From NCBI GenBank assembly GCA_001816645.1, contig MHCO01000031.1, positions 1-13,990 on the forward strand: a DNA stretch of 13,990 nucleotides. Direction: 5' to 3'. Below the pieces are notes generated by a model that was given only the letters and a program-made list of their open reading frames with translations, searched no databases and was not told where the DNA came from. Numbering within the stretch: the stretch's first letter is position 1; every line of letters starts with the position of its first letter. Both the position numbers and the translations under genes were made by a program. The DNA is from Candidatus Woykebacteria bacterium GWB1_45_5 (lineage in GTDB: Bacteria > Patescibacteriota > Microgenomatia > Woykebacterales > RBG-16-39-9b). Shown here piece by piece: positions 1-6,397 of the stretch.

Positions 1-797
1 ATGTGATTAAAATGCTTCTTGAGGCCAAAAGCGGCCACTCGGCTGGTTCGCTAGGTATGGCCGATATCTTCGCTGCTTTGTATTTTGCTGTTTTAAACCA
101 CAATCCCAAAAATCCAAAGTGGGAAGATCGTGATCGGTTGTTGACCTCCAATGGCCACATTTGTCCCGTGGTTTACGCAGCACTTGCCCACGCTGGTTAC
201 TTTCCAAGAGAAGAGTTGACGACCCTGCGGAAGATCAACTCACGGCTTCAGGGCCATCCTCACTACGGAACTCTACCGGGAATTGAAAATACTTCTGGTC
301 CCTTGGGACAGGGGTTGCCTCAAGCAATCGGGATGGCGCTTGCCTGCCGGATGGATAAAAAGCGATACTATGTTTTCTGCACGCTAGGTGATGGGGAACT
401 GGACGAAGGGCAGATTTGGGAAGCAGTGATGTTTGCCGGGAAAAATGAACTGGGGAATTTAATTGGTATTGTTGACCGCAATAATATTCAGATCGATGGT
501 TTTACGGAAGATGTGATGCCACTCGAACCATTGCGCTCAAAGTTTGAAGACTTTGGCTGGCATGTCCAAGAAGTCGATGGCCACAATATCCAAGCAATAA
601 TCGATGCTTGTCATGAGGCGAAAGCGATTTTTAACAAACCGTCAATGCTTATTGCCCACACGATTCCCGGTAAAGGCGTTGATTTTATGGAATGGCAACC
701 AAGCTGGCACGGTAAGCCACCGAACCCTGAAGAAGCGAAAAAAGCTTTAAATGAATTGAGAACTTTGAAAGGGAGAATTGTAAGTGAACACGAGTAA
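1..797 (+). CDS. tkt: Transketolase, N-terminal (TPP-binding) subunit, 5' partial
   Basis: This is the thiamine-pyrophosphate-binding half of a split transketolase, which moves two-carbon ketol units between sugar phosphates in the cytosolic non-oxidative pentose phosphate pathway. The frame is already open at base 3 and the visible protein starts at the family's first conserved block (IKMLLEAKSGHSAGSL), so only a short N-terminus is missing to the left. The TPP/metal motif is intact: GDGELDEGQ at visible residues 129-137, followed after 28 residues by the NN pair at 160-161 (DRNNIQIDG). The blocks TSGPLGQGLPQAIG and AHTIPGKGVDF are also typical. The protein ends near residue 264 without a pyrimidine-binding domain; that domain is encoded separately at 1292-2275. 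Split transketolases are common in archaea and in many small-genome bacteria. The next gene starts 12 nt downstream, so the genes are probably one operon. Function is confident; the true start is outside the window. Confidence 0.96.
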   Translation, partial: VIKMLLEAKSGHSAGSLGMADIFAALYFAVLNHNPKNPKWEDRDRLLTSNGHICPVVYAALAHAGYFPREELTTLRKINSRLQGHPHYGTLPGIENTSGPLGQGLPQAIGMALACRMDKKRYYVFCTLGDGELDEGQIWEAVMFAGKNELGNLIGIVDRNNIQIDGFTEDVMPLEPLRSKFEDFGWHVQEVDGHNIQAIIDACHEAKAIFNKPSMLIAHTIPGKGVDFMEWQPSWHGKPPNPEEAKKALNELRTLKGRIVSEHE

Positions 798-805
798 GGT
801 GGTGA
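797..805 (+). promoter_or_regulatory. Ribosome binding site for the 810 gene
   Basis: The purine-rich AAGGTGGTG lies immediately after or overlapping the transketolase stop codon and 4 nt before the ATG at 810. It is a good Shine-Dalgarno match and fixes the start of the small membrane protein. Confidence 0.6.
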
Positions 806-809
806 TTGA

Positions 810-1295
810 ATGAATACATTTGTCAAAATTGGTTTGGGTGTGGCAATCGCTGTCATTTTCCCTCTGATGGTTGGTTTAGGAATTGAGGCTTTTTACGCCT
901 CACCAAAAGACCCTTATGAACAATGCTTATCTGTAATGCCAAAATGTGAAGAAGGACAAAAATGTTTGCAAGAGCCAAAGCAGGACCCAACGTATAAGAA
1001 GTGCTTCGATGAGCAAGATGCAATTAATCAGGCTCATAATCGGAATGTCTTCGTTATCACAACGGTTATTGGTTTTGTAACTATTGCCGGTGGGGCGCTG
1101 TTCCTTTCTGAAGCAATGGGCCCAATAGCACCTGGTATAGTTTTCGGGGGTTTGTTTACAATCATGTATGGTACTGGGCGTGGGGCTGCTGCAGTGGATA
1201 AGCGGTGGCTATTTTTAGAGCTTTTGGTTGTATTAGCGGGGTTGATTTTGGTGACGCGTAGGTATCTAAGTATTACGGCAAAAGCGAAAAAATGA
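810..1295 (+). CDS. Four-helix membrane protein with a cysteine-rich loop, unknown function
   Basis: I do not recognise a named family. The 161-residue protein has a hydrophobic N-terminal helix (about 7-25), a 50-residue polar segment (about 29-78) and three further helices (about 79-99, 104-122 and 133-149), ending in a basic tail. The polar segment holds four cysteines (C39, C46, C52, C65) in a Pro/Lys/Glu-rich context starting FYASPKDP. If the loop faces outward, as the basic C-terminus suggests, it could carry two disulfides. Similar small proteins with a 'FYxxPK...C' segment after the first helix are, as I recall, frequent in candidate-phylum genomes, but this was not checked. The gene lies between the two transketolase halves and shares an ATGA overlap with the second, so it is translated in step with them. 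The coding call is firm; the role is unknown. Confidence 0.85.
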   Translation: MNTFVKIGLGVAIAVIFPLMVGLGIEAFYASPKDPYEQCLSVMPKCEEGQKCLQEPKQDPTYKKCFDEQDAINQAHNRNVFVITTVIGFVTIAGGALFLSEAMGPIAPGIVFGGLFTIMYGTGRGAAAVDKRWLFLELLVVLAGLILVTRRYLSITAKAKK

Positions 1296-2275
1296 GTCAA
1301 GCTAGCCTAAATCCAAAACTTTTTGATCCGGAAGTGGAGCAAATACCAACGCGGTTTGGCTATGGTGATGGTTTAGTCCTCTTGGGTGAGAAAAATCCGA
1401 ATGTGGTAGTGCTCACTGGTGATTTAGCTGAATCAACCCGTGTTCACACTTTTGGTCAGAAGTTTCCCGAGCGCTTTATCGAATGCGGAATTGCCGAACA
1501 AAATATGATGGGGATCGCTACCGGCCTCGCGCTTAGCGGTAAAATTCCTTTTGTTTCATCTTATGCCGTTTTTGTTCCCGGTCGTTGCTGGGATCAATTG
1601 CGAGTTAGTGTTTGCTATACAAGAGCAAACGTGAAGGTGGCTGGAGCTCACGCTGGTATCTCCGTTGGCCAAGACGGGGCTACCCACCAAGGATTGGAAG
1701 ACATCGCCACTGTTCGTTGTTTGCCAAATATTGTTGTAGTCGTTCCTTGTGATTCTATTGAAACTAAAAAGGTAACTCTAGCGGCGGCCGAACACGTCGG
1801 CCCATTTTATTTCCGCTTTGCACGGGAAAAAACACCAGTAATCACTACCGAAGAGACACCGTTCAAAGTTGGACGGGCGGAAGTTTTTCGTGAGGGAACT
1901 GATGTAACAATTGTTGCTTGTGGGCCATTAGTTTACCAATCTTTGGTTGCCGCCAATGAGCTGCAAAAAGAAGGCGTGAGCGCCAAAGTAATTAATAACC
2001 ACACTATTAAACCAATAGACAAGCTGACACTTGCCAGCGCGGCAAAAGAAACAGGGGCGGTGGTGACCGTCGAAGAACACCAAATCACTGGCGGCCTAGG
2101 TGGCGCGGTTGCCGAAGTTCTTGCCGAAAGCTACCCCGTTCCAATGGAATTTATCGGCATGCCCGATACTTTCGGCGAATCCGGCCAACCAAACGAGCTC
2201 CTAGACAAGTATGGAATGTCGGTAGGAAAGATTAAGGAAGCTGTCAAAACTGTGCTAAAAAAGAAGAGAAAGTAA
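1292..2275 (+). CDS. tkt: Transketolase, C-terminal (pyrimidine-binding) subunit
   Basis: This is the second half of the split transketolase, carrying the pyrimidine-binding domain and the C-terminal transketolase domain; it should pair with the 1-797 product. The catalytic glutamate that activates TPP is visible as E69 in the block ECGIAEQNMMGIATG. The conserved GQDGATHQGLEDIA block contains H132, and the C-terminal domain shows TVEEHQITGGLGGAVAE around residues 257-273. At 327 residues the length is normal for the split form, and the domain order resembles DXP synthase and pyruvate dehydrogenase E1-beta. The absence of any lipoyl or E2 gene nearby, together with the form of the N-terminal half, favours transketolase. 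The start overlaps the preceding stop (ATGA) and the stop overlaps the next start (TAATG), which indicates strong translational coupling. No Shine-Dalgarno sequence stands out, consistent with re-initiation. Confidence 0.95.
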   Translation: MSQASLNPKLFDPEVEQIPTRFGYGDGLVLLGEKNPNVVVLTGDLAESTRVHTFGQKFPERFIECGIAEQNMMGIATGLALSGKIPFVSSYAVFVPGRCWDQLRVSVCYTRANVKVAGAHAGISVGQDGATHQGLEDIATVRCLPNIVVVVPCDSIETKKVTLAAAEHVGPFYFRFAREKTPVITTEETPFKVGRAEVFREGTDVTIVACGPLVYQSLVAANELQKEGVSAKVINNHTIKPIDKLTLASAAKETGAVVTVEEHQITGGLGGAVAEVLAESYPVPMEFIGMPDTFGESGQPNELLDKYGMSVGKIKEAVKTVLKKKRK

Positions 2276-2754
2276 TGAGGCCCTCCAAAGAAGATCTTAA
2301 GAAGCTCATTTTAGGTTACCTCTCCCAAAACAAAAGAATGAGCCTTTCGACTTGTAAAGAGAGTGTCCCTTGGGCAGCGACGGTGATGTACGCGTATGAT
2401 GACGAGTTGAATATCTATTTCTTATCGAAGGTTGAAACACGAAAGGTCCAAAATCTTCTTAGTAATTCAAGAGTGGCCGCGACGATCAATGAAGTGACTG
2501 GTGGAATTGGCAAGGTCAAAGGAATTCAGTTGGAGGGAGAATGCCAGATGGTTGGTAGGATTGAAGCGGCGAGAGTCTATGCACTTTTCTTAAAGCGCTT
2601 TTTTTGGCTAAAAGATTATATCCCTAGCGCTAGGCAAGTGTTTTCCAAAGCTATCCAAGACCGCCTCTTTAAAATCACCCCCAAAAAGATATATTATTTA
2701 GATGATGAGCTTTTTGGCCGCGAGGGCCGAGAGGTATTAGATCTAAATATTTGA
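2275..2754 (+). CDS. Pyridoxamine 5'-phosphate oxidase-like (PNPOx split-barrel) flavin-binding protein
   Basis: The 159-residue soluble protein has the pattern of the PNPOx-like FMN-binding split barrel. An N-terminal helix (residues 5-20) is followed by a strand pair with the SLSTCKESVPWAATVMYAYDD segment, then the LNIYFLSKVETRKVQNLLSNSRVAATIN block that in this superfamily contacts the flavin phosphate, then the IQLEGECQMV strand and a C-terminal KITPKKIYYLDDE strand. Members bind FMN, F420 or haem, and many have unknown substrates; nothing here identifies the true pdxH enzyme, whose product-binding C-terminus is absent. The start ATG overlaps the transketolase stop by one base, so the gene belongs to that operon, but a functional link to transketolase is only inferred. 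Superfamily placement is fairly secure; substrate and reaction are unknown. Confidence 0.8.
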   Translation: MRPSKEDLKKLILGYLSQNKRMSLSTCKESVPWAATVMYAYDDELNIYFLSKVETRKVQNLLSNSRVAATINEVTGGIGKVKGIQLEGECQMVGRIEAARVYALFLKRFFWLKDYIPSARQVFSKAIQDRLFKITPKKIYYLDDELFGREGREVLDLNI

Positions 2755-2755
2755 A

Positions 2756-2776
2756 TTTGAGGGTCAGACCCTTGAA
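2756..2776 (+). repeat. Short intergenic palindrome (GGGTCAGACCC core)
   Basis: The 13-bp core at 2760-2772 reads AGGGTC, A, GACCCT. With flanking T·G and T-A pairs it can form a 9-bp RNA stem closed by a CAG triloop, starting 1 nt after the stop codon of the preceding gene. No T-run follows, so it is not a classical terminator. It resembles REP-type palindromes of the kind associated with Y1 transposases, but no transposase is present here. Confidence 0.5.
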
Positions 2777-2793
2777 GCTAACAACTTGAAGTA

Positions 2794-3489
2794 ATGAATG
2801 ATTCTACCGTCGAAAACAAAGACGAAAAACAGGTAGAAGGGAAGAAAGCCTCAAGCGTCATTTCTATCGCTAGAATGGTATTTGCTGGTTTTTTGATTTG
2901 GTTAGGCGCTTCTATGGTTTCCTTATATCACTGGGGGATTATATTTGGAGGGAATATTGGCATTACACTTACCCACTCGGTTCATGGTAACATTCTTCCG
3001 GGTCAGACAATGGCCGATTGGTTTGTAGAAATGGCAGATTCATCGGCAATACTCGGAATTAGAGAGATTCTTATTTGGATACTGGTACCCAGTTTATTGA
3101 TATTAACTGCTCTAATTTTGTTTAGACCTAAAAGCCTGGTAAAAATGACTTTAATTGGGCTTTGCGTAGGGGGAATAATTTATGGGGCGGCAGTTATTAG
3201 TAATAAGTATGACGCAAGCCGCAAGAAAAACTTTTTTTTGAACAGTCGCATATCGTCATCATCTCAAGAATTTTTTGATCTAATAAAATACCCTGGAGTA
3301 CAGATGTATTACTATGAAGATATACAGAGACCTATTGATCAGCCGGAGGAGATTAGGTTTACATTCTACACTATAGATAAAAAAGAGAAAGTTGAAGAGT
3401 ATTATCTTGCTAAGGGGTTCACTCCTTACCGAATTAAGATTACTGAGGAAAGCAATGGATTAAAAGTAGAGTTGAACGATAATTTATGA
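2794..3489 (+). CDS. Three-helix membrane protein with a C-terminal soluble domain, unknown function
   Basis: No family is recognised. The 231-residue protein begins with a charged, Lys/Glu-rich tail (1-27). Three hydrophobic helices follow (about 28-51, 92-110 and 118-136), with a polar loop at 52-91. After KYDASRKKNFF comes a soluble domain of about 90 residues containing YPGVQMYYYEDIQRP and FTFYTIDKKEKVEEYYLAKGF. That second stretch resembles the common bacterial pattern of a strand ('YPGA...') followed by 'T.D....V..YY...G', often found in small exported or membrane-anchored proteins; this is only a resemblance. The likely topology is N-inside with the soluble domain outside, by inference. 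The start at the first ATG has only a weak purine stretch (TTGAAG) upstream. The gene lies between two palindromes, in the same direction as its neighbours. Confidence 0.75.
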   Translation: MNDSTVENKDEKQVEGKKASSVISIARMVFAGFLIWLGASMVSLYHWGIIFGGNIGITLTHSVHGNILPGQTMADWFVEMADSSAILGIREILIWILVPSLLILTALILFRPKSLVKMTLIGLCVGGIIYGAAVISNKYDASRKKNFFLNSRISSSSQEFFDLIKYPGVQMYYYEDIQRPIDQPEEIRFTFYTIDKKEKVEEYYLAKGFTPYRIKITEESNGLKVELNDNL

Positions 3490-3500
3490 GCGCTCAAATC

Positions 3501-3521
3501 TGACGGGGAGTCACCTTGTCA
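3501..3521 (+). repeat. 21-bp palindrome, copy A (upstream of the aldolase gene)
   Basis: The left arm TGACGGGG and right arm CCTTGTCA surround AGTCA. In RNA the arms pair fully if two G·U wobbles are allowed. It matches copy B at 4401-4421 at 19 of 21 bases in the same orientation; the only differences are AA to GG in the left arm. It starts 12 nt after the preceding stop codon. Its GGGGAG also resembles a Shine-Dalgarno sequence. Confidence 0.65.
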
Positions 3522-3527
3522 ATTATT

Positions 3528-4391
3528 ATGAATGCTAAAGAGTGGCTGGAAAAAGCGAAAGACGAGGGGTTTGCAATCGGGGCGTTTAACGTCGATAACC
3601 TTGAGATTTTCAAGGCGGTAGTGGCGGCGGCGAAAAATAAAAAAAGCCCGGTGATTGTTGAATTCTCCGATAGTGAAGCGAAATATTTTGGCCTAGCTAA
3701 CATTGTCGATTTAGTTCAAAACGCTAGAGAAACAGAAGGTGTTAGCCTCTTCCTCAATTTAGATCATGGCCCGGACAAAGAAAACGTCGAAGCAGCAATT
3801 GACGCCGGTTTCGAAATGGTTCATTTTGATGGCGCGAAAAAGCCTTATGAAGAAAATTTACGCATCACTAAAGAAATTGTGCCGCTAGCTCACGAAAAAG
3901 GATTGACTGTTGAAGCAGAAATAGATCATATCGCTGGCTCTTCAACAGTTCACAAAGAACAAATTACCATCGAAGAAATTAAACAAGGTTTCACCAATCC
4001 AGAGCGAGCAAAAAAATTCGTGGGAGAGACTGGTATTGACATCTACGCCGCCTTTTTCGGTAATGTCCACGGCGTTTTTCCGATAATGCCCAAGGTTGAT
4101 TTGGAACTACTAAAAAAGATAAGAGAAGTGCTACCAAACACATTTTTATCAATGCATGGTGGCAGCGGAATTTCTGATGAACAGGTAAGACAAGCGATCC
4201 AAGTGGGTGGTGTAGTCAAAATCAATATCAACACCGAGCTGCGGCAAGCTTTCCGCGTCTCCCTAGAAAAAGCTTTGCGAGAAAATCCCGATGAATACGC
4301 AGTTTATAAAATTATGCCGGCAGTTATTTCAGCAATTCAGTCTGTTGTAGAACACAAAATAGATATCTTTGGATCGGGAGGGAAGGCCTGA
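3528..4391 (+). CDS. fba: Class II fructose-bisphosphate aldolase
   Basis: This zinc-dependent enzyme reversibly cleaves fructose 1,6-bisphosphate to dihydroxyacetone phosphate and glyceraldehyde 3-phosphate. Family hallmarks are present. From the ATG at 3528, the catalytic Asp and first metal histidine lie in LDHG (D79, H80), the other metal histidines are in GNVHG (H181) and SMHGGSG (H210), and the phosphate/substrate loops GGSGI and NINTELR follow. The segment VEAEIDHIAGSS replaces the more usual VEAELGxxGG and marks a divergent ketose-bisphosphate aldolase subgroup, so a related substrate cannot be excluded. Length is 287 residues, normal for the short class II form. A TTG at 3516 lies in frame 5 nt after GGGGAG and would add four residues, but that start sits inside the palindrome. 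ATG 3528 gives the family-typical N-terminus but has no clear ribosome binding site, so the start remains undecided. With transketolase and the hexose-phosphate isomerase in the window it completes a sugar-phosphate set. Confidence 0.94.
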   Translation: MNAKEWLEKAKDEGFAIGAFNVDNLEIFKAVVAAAKNKKSPVIVEFSDSEAKYFGLANIVDLVQNARETEGVSLFLNLDHGPDKENVEAAIDAGFEMVHFDGAKKPYEENLRITKEIVPLAHEKGLTVEAEIDHIAGSSTVHKEQITIEEIKQGFTNPERAKKFVGETGIDIYAAFFGNVHGVFPIMPKVDLELLKKIREVLPNTFLSMHGGSGISDEQVRQAIQVGGVVKININTELRQAFRVSLEKALRENPDEYAVYKIMPAVISAIQSVVEHKIDIFGSGGKA

Positions 4392-4400
4392 AAAATCCCT

Positions 4401-4421
4401 TGACAAGGAGTCACCTTGTCA
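4401..4421 (+). repeat. 21-bp palindrome, copy B (downstream of the aldolase gene)
   Basis: Perfect 8-bp arms TGACAAGG and CCTTGTCA surround the 5-nt loop AGTCA. The element starts 9 nt after the aldolase stop. It is the intact version of copy A at 3501-3521, so the aldolase gene is flanked by direct copies of the same palindrome. No T-run follows, so a role as a simple terminator is unlikely. Confidence 0.75.
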
Positions 4422-4439
4422 GGAGTTGGCTAATTATAG

Positions 4440-4724
4440 ATGTTAAAAATCTGGCTTTTGAGATTACTCGTCTTTATTGCCACTCTCGTAATTGGCTCTG
4501 TATTTTATGTTCTTCTAAACATCATTACTCCTTACATTTTCCTAGCCAACGTGTATAGATTACCTATTTTTGAATGTGCGACAGGTGTTTCGGGGGGATT
4601 TTTCTGCACTTTTAGCGAACCAATAAACCTTATTCTAAAGATAATAATTTTTGTTTTATCAATATACCTGCCTTTTAAATTAATTAAAAAGGAAAAACAT
4701 GAAGAGAAAGCCAAGGGGATTTGA
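4440..4724 (+). CDS. Small two-helix membrane protein, unknown function
   Basis: No family is recognised. The 94-residue protein has a long N-terminal hydrophobic stretch (about 4-34), a short polar loop with two cysteines (C46 and C56) separated by a Gly-rich turn, a second helix (about 62-82) and a strongly basic, Lys/Glu-rich tail. By the positive-inside rule both ends should face the cytoplasm, placing the two cysteines outside, where they could form a disulfide. An AGGAG lies 14 nt before the ATG, longer than ideal. The 3' end overlaps the next gene by 26 bases in a different frame, which suggests the two membrane proteins are made together. It is short and without known relatives, so the coding call is moderate, supported by the coherent membrane topology and the overlap. 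Confidence 0.6.
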   Translation: MLKIWLLRLLVFIATLVIGSVFYVLLNIITPYIFLANVYRLPIFECATGVSGGFFCTFSEPINLILKIIIFVLSIYLPFKLIKKEKHEEKAKGI

Positions 4725-5205
4725 ATTAAGCCAAAAACCAGCTAGTGTAAAAATATTGCAGTGGACTTATTTGGCGGCTTTTCTTTCGATTGTCGCTACA
4801 GCCACAATCATTCACAATACCGAGCGGCCATTTTTGGACATTTTACGAATCCCGACCTTTTTTAGATTGGCCGAGCCTTATGTGGGTTTTTCTTATAAAG
4901 CCTCATTGACGATTTATCATTTTACCTTTGCTTATTTTCTACTGCTCATCCTTGTTGATGCCGTCTGCCTATTTTGGTATTCAAATAAATTTTTGAAACA
5001 ATTGAGCCTGCTTTCTTCATACATTGGGTTTTTCCTGATTGGGTTTATTTTGTTGTATTTTTTGTACTCATCTTTCCTGATTGGTTTTGCTGATCGCCAG
5101 GCAGCGGTTTCTGCACTTATCTTTTTCCTCCTTTCCCTAACGTTCTTCGTCCTCGATTTAATAACCTTCTTTGTTGAGGAGGAAGGGATTTACCACTCTC
5201 GTTGA
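4699..5205 (+). CDS. Four-helix membrane protein, unknown function
   Basis: The 168-residue protein has four strongly hydrophobic segments (about 20-38, 73-94, 104-129 and 135-159) joined by short polar loops. It has a basic N-terminus (MKRKPRGFELSQK) and a short acidic C-terminal end. I see no catalytic or binding motif. The composition is rich in Phe, Leu and Tyr, as expected of an integral membrane protein. The start ATG lies within the end of the preceding small membrane gene, with GGA about 6 nt upstream, so the pair is probably translationally coupled and may form one complex; that is inference. It ends the run of closely spaced genes, and about 200 bp without a gene follows. Confidence 0.72.
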   Translation: MKRKPRGFELSQKPASVKILQWTYLAAFLSIVATATIIHNTERPFLDILRIPTFFRLAEPYVGFSYKASLTIYHFTFAYFLLLILVDAVCLFWYSNKFLKQLSLLSSYIGFFLIGFILLYFLYSSFLIGFADRQAAVSALIFFLLSLTFFVLDLITFFVEEEGIYHSR

Positions 5206-5260
5206 CTGGCCTTTCCCTCCACAAATTAACCGTAGAGCTGTTTAGGAACGCAGTGACGCA

Positions 5261-5321
5261 GCATTCGAGAGTACCTAAATTACTTTTGCGTAGAGCAAAT
5301 GAATTTAGTTACGGAGAATGC
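5261..5321 (+). repeat. Long imperfect hairpin in the gap before the pfkB-family gene
   Basis: Outer arms GCATTC (5261-5266) and GAATGC (5316-5321) pair. After a small internal loop, GTAC at 5271 faces TTAC at 5309, and CTAAATT (5275-5281) pairs with AATTTAG (5302-5308). An inner TTTGC (5285-5289) pairs with GCAAA (5295-5299) around the loop GTAGA. The 61-nt element could be a folded RNA, a REP/MITE-like repeat or a decayed terminator; no T-run follows. The flanks (5206-5260 and 5322-5358) show nothing else recognisable. Confidence 0.5.
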
Positions 5322-5358
5322 TAAGTAGTAATGCAGCACGCGGGAATACTGAAAAACC

Positions 5359-5389
5359 TTGCGTTTTGAAGTATGGTGCGTGCTATACT
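5359..5389 (+). promoter_or_regulatory. Probable sigma70-type promoter of the pfkB-family gene
   Basis: The -10 element TATACT at 5384-5389 is preceded directly by TGC, giving an extended -10. The only -35-like sequence is a weak TTGCGT at 5359-5364 with a 19-bp spacer. Transcription would begin near 5396, just before the AGAGGG ribosome binding site (5398-5403) and the ATG at 5411, so the leader would be very short. Confidence 0.45.
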
Positions 5390-5410
5390 TAATTTAAGAG
5401 GGTTTGCTTT

Positions 5411-6391
5411 ATGTTTGATGTTATTACCGTTGGGGCTGCAACTAGGGACATTTTTTTAAGATCCAGAGAATTTAAATCAAAACCTGATCCGTCTTCGCCA
5501 AGTGATGTAGATTTAGTTTTACCACTGGGGAGTAAAATTGGCGTCGATGAAATTATCTTTGAGACTGGTGGTGGTGCCAGCAATGCCGCGGTTACTTTTG
5601 CCCGCCAGGGGCTGCGGTCGGCTTGTATTTGCCGAATCGGTGAAGACCCTGGTGGAAGGGCGGCGATCGAATCTCTAGAAAAAGAAGGTATAAATACCGA
5701 TTTAATTATTAAAGATACGAAAAATTATACCGGTTACTCGATTATTTTGGTAACTGCTGAGGGCGAGCGAACAATCTTAGTTTATCGCGGGGCAAGCGGC
5801 CATTTCACGCAAGATTTTGTCCCAAAAGACAAACTAGATACCAAGTGGCTGTTTATTAGTAGCTTAGGCGGCAATGTTGATCTTCTCAATAGTTTAGTGG
5901 TTTGGGCCGATACGCATAAAATTGATACGGCAGTAATTCCGGGTAAGGCCGAACTAGAAAAAGGTGCTGCGGCGCTGGCGCCAATTTTCGCCAAAGCCGA
6001 CGTAGTGATAATGAACCGGGAAGAGGCTGCGGGCATCACGGGAATTCATTTTGACCAGAAAGAGCGAATTGTTCACAAGATGTGCTTAATGACTCGGGGT
6101 ATTGGGGTAATTACCGATGGCCCGAATGGCTCTACTGCTTGCGATAAAGATTATTTTTATCAGATTGGTACTCATGGAAATCCCGCGGTGGACCGGACCG
6201 GCGCAGGCGATGCTTTTGCTTCGGGTTTTGTGGCTGGCTTAGTCAAATCGGGGAATATCGAAGGAGCACTAGAACTGGCTGCAGACAATGCTTCTAATGT
6301 CGTTAATTTTTTTGGTGCTAAGAAAGGAATTGTTCGAGCAGCCGAACAGCCCTTTAAAGAAAAATTACCAGTCACCAAACAAAAAATATAA
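5411..6391 (+). CDS. PfkB/ribokinase-family carbohydrate kinase
   Basis: This is a cytosolic ATP-dependent kinase of the ribokinase/PfkB fold, 326 residues and full length. The first family signature, GGGASNAAVTFARQG, lies at residues 53-67 and forms part of the sugar pocket. The second, DRTGAGDAFASGF, starts at D261, with the catalytic base D267 in GAGD and the anion-hole glycines before it. The N-terminus (FDVITVGAATRDIFL) is the usual first strand. Substrate cannot be read from sequence: ribokinase, adenosine-type, fructose-6-phosphate and other sugar kinases share these motifs. The insertion SREFKSKPDPSSPSDVDLVLPLGSK at 19-43, given here as SREFKSKPDPSS plus SDVDLVLPLGSK, is longer than in classical ribokinase. 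AGAGGG sits about 7 nt before the ATG. The following unknown gene begins 6 nt after the stop and is almost certainly co-expressed, which may be the best hint to its role. Confidence 0.92.
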   Translation: MFDVITVGAATRDIFLRSREFKSKPDPSSPSDVDLVLPLGSKIGVDEIIFETGGGASNAAVTFARQGLRSACICRIGEDPGGRAAIESLEKEGINTDLIIKDTKNYTGYSIILVTAEGERTILVYRGASGHFTQDFVPKDKLDTKWLFISSLGGNVDLLNSLVVWADTHKIDTAVIPGKAELEKGAAALAPIFAKADVVIMNREEAAGITGIHFDQKERIVHKMCLMTRGIGVITDGPNGSTACDKDYFYQIGTHGNPAVDRTGAGDAFASGFVAGLVKSGNIEGALELAADNASNVVNFFGAKKGIVRAAEQPFKEKLPVTKQKI

Positions 6392-6397
6392 AAAGAT

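Noticed and set aside
1292..2275. DXP synthase or pyruvate dehydrogenase E1-beta
   Set aside because: Related fold, but the separate N-terminal half has transketolase-type blocks and no E2/E3 or isoprenoid genes are adjacent.
3494..3703. Minus-strand open frame opposite the start of the aldolase gene
   Set aside because: It is antisense to conserved aldolase coding sequence and spans the palindrome, with no start signal or recognisable product.
5261..5321. Integron attC site or tRNA-like fold
   Set aside because: The hairpin lacks the attC core motifs and the tRNA arms; no integrase or cassette structure is nearby.
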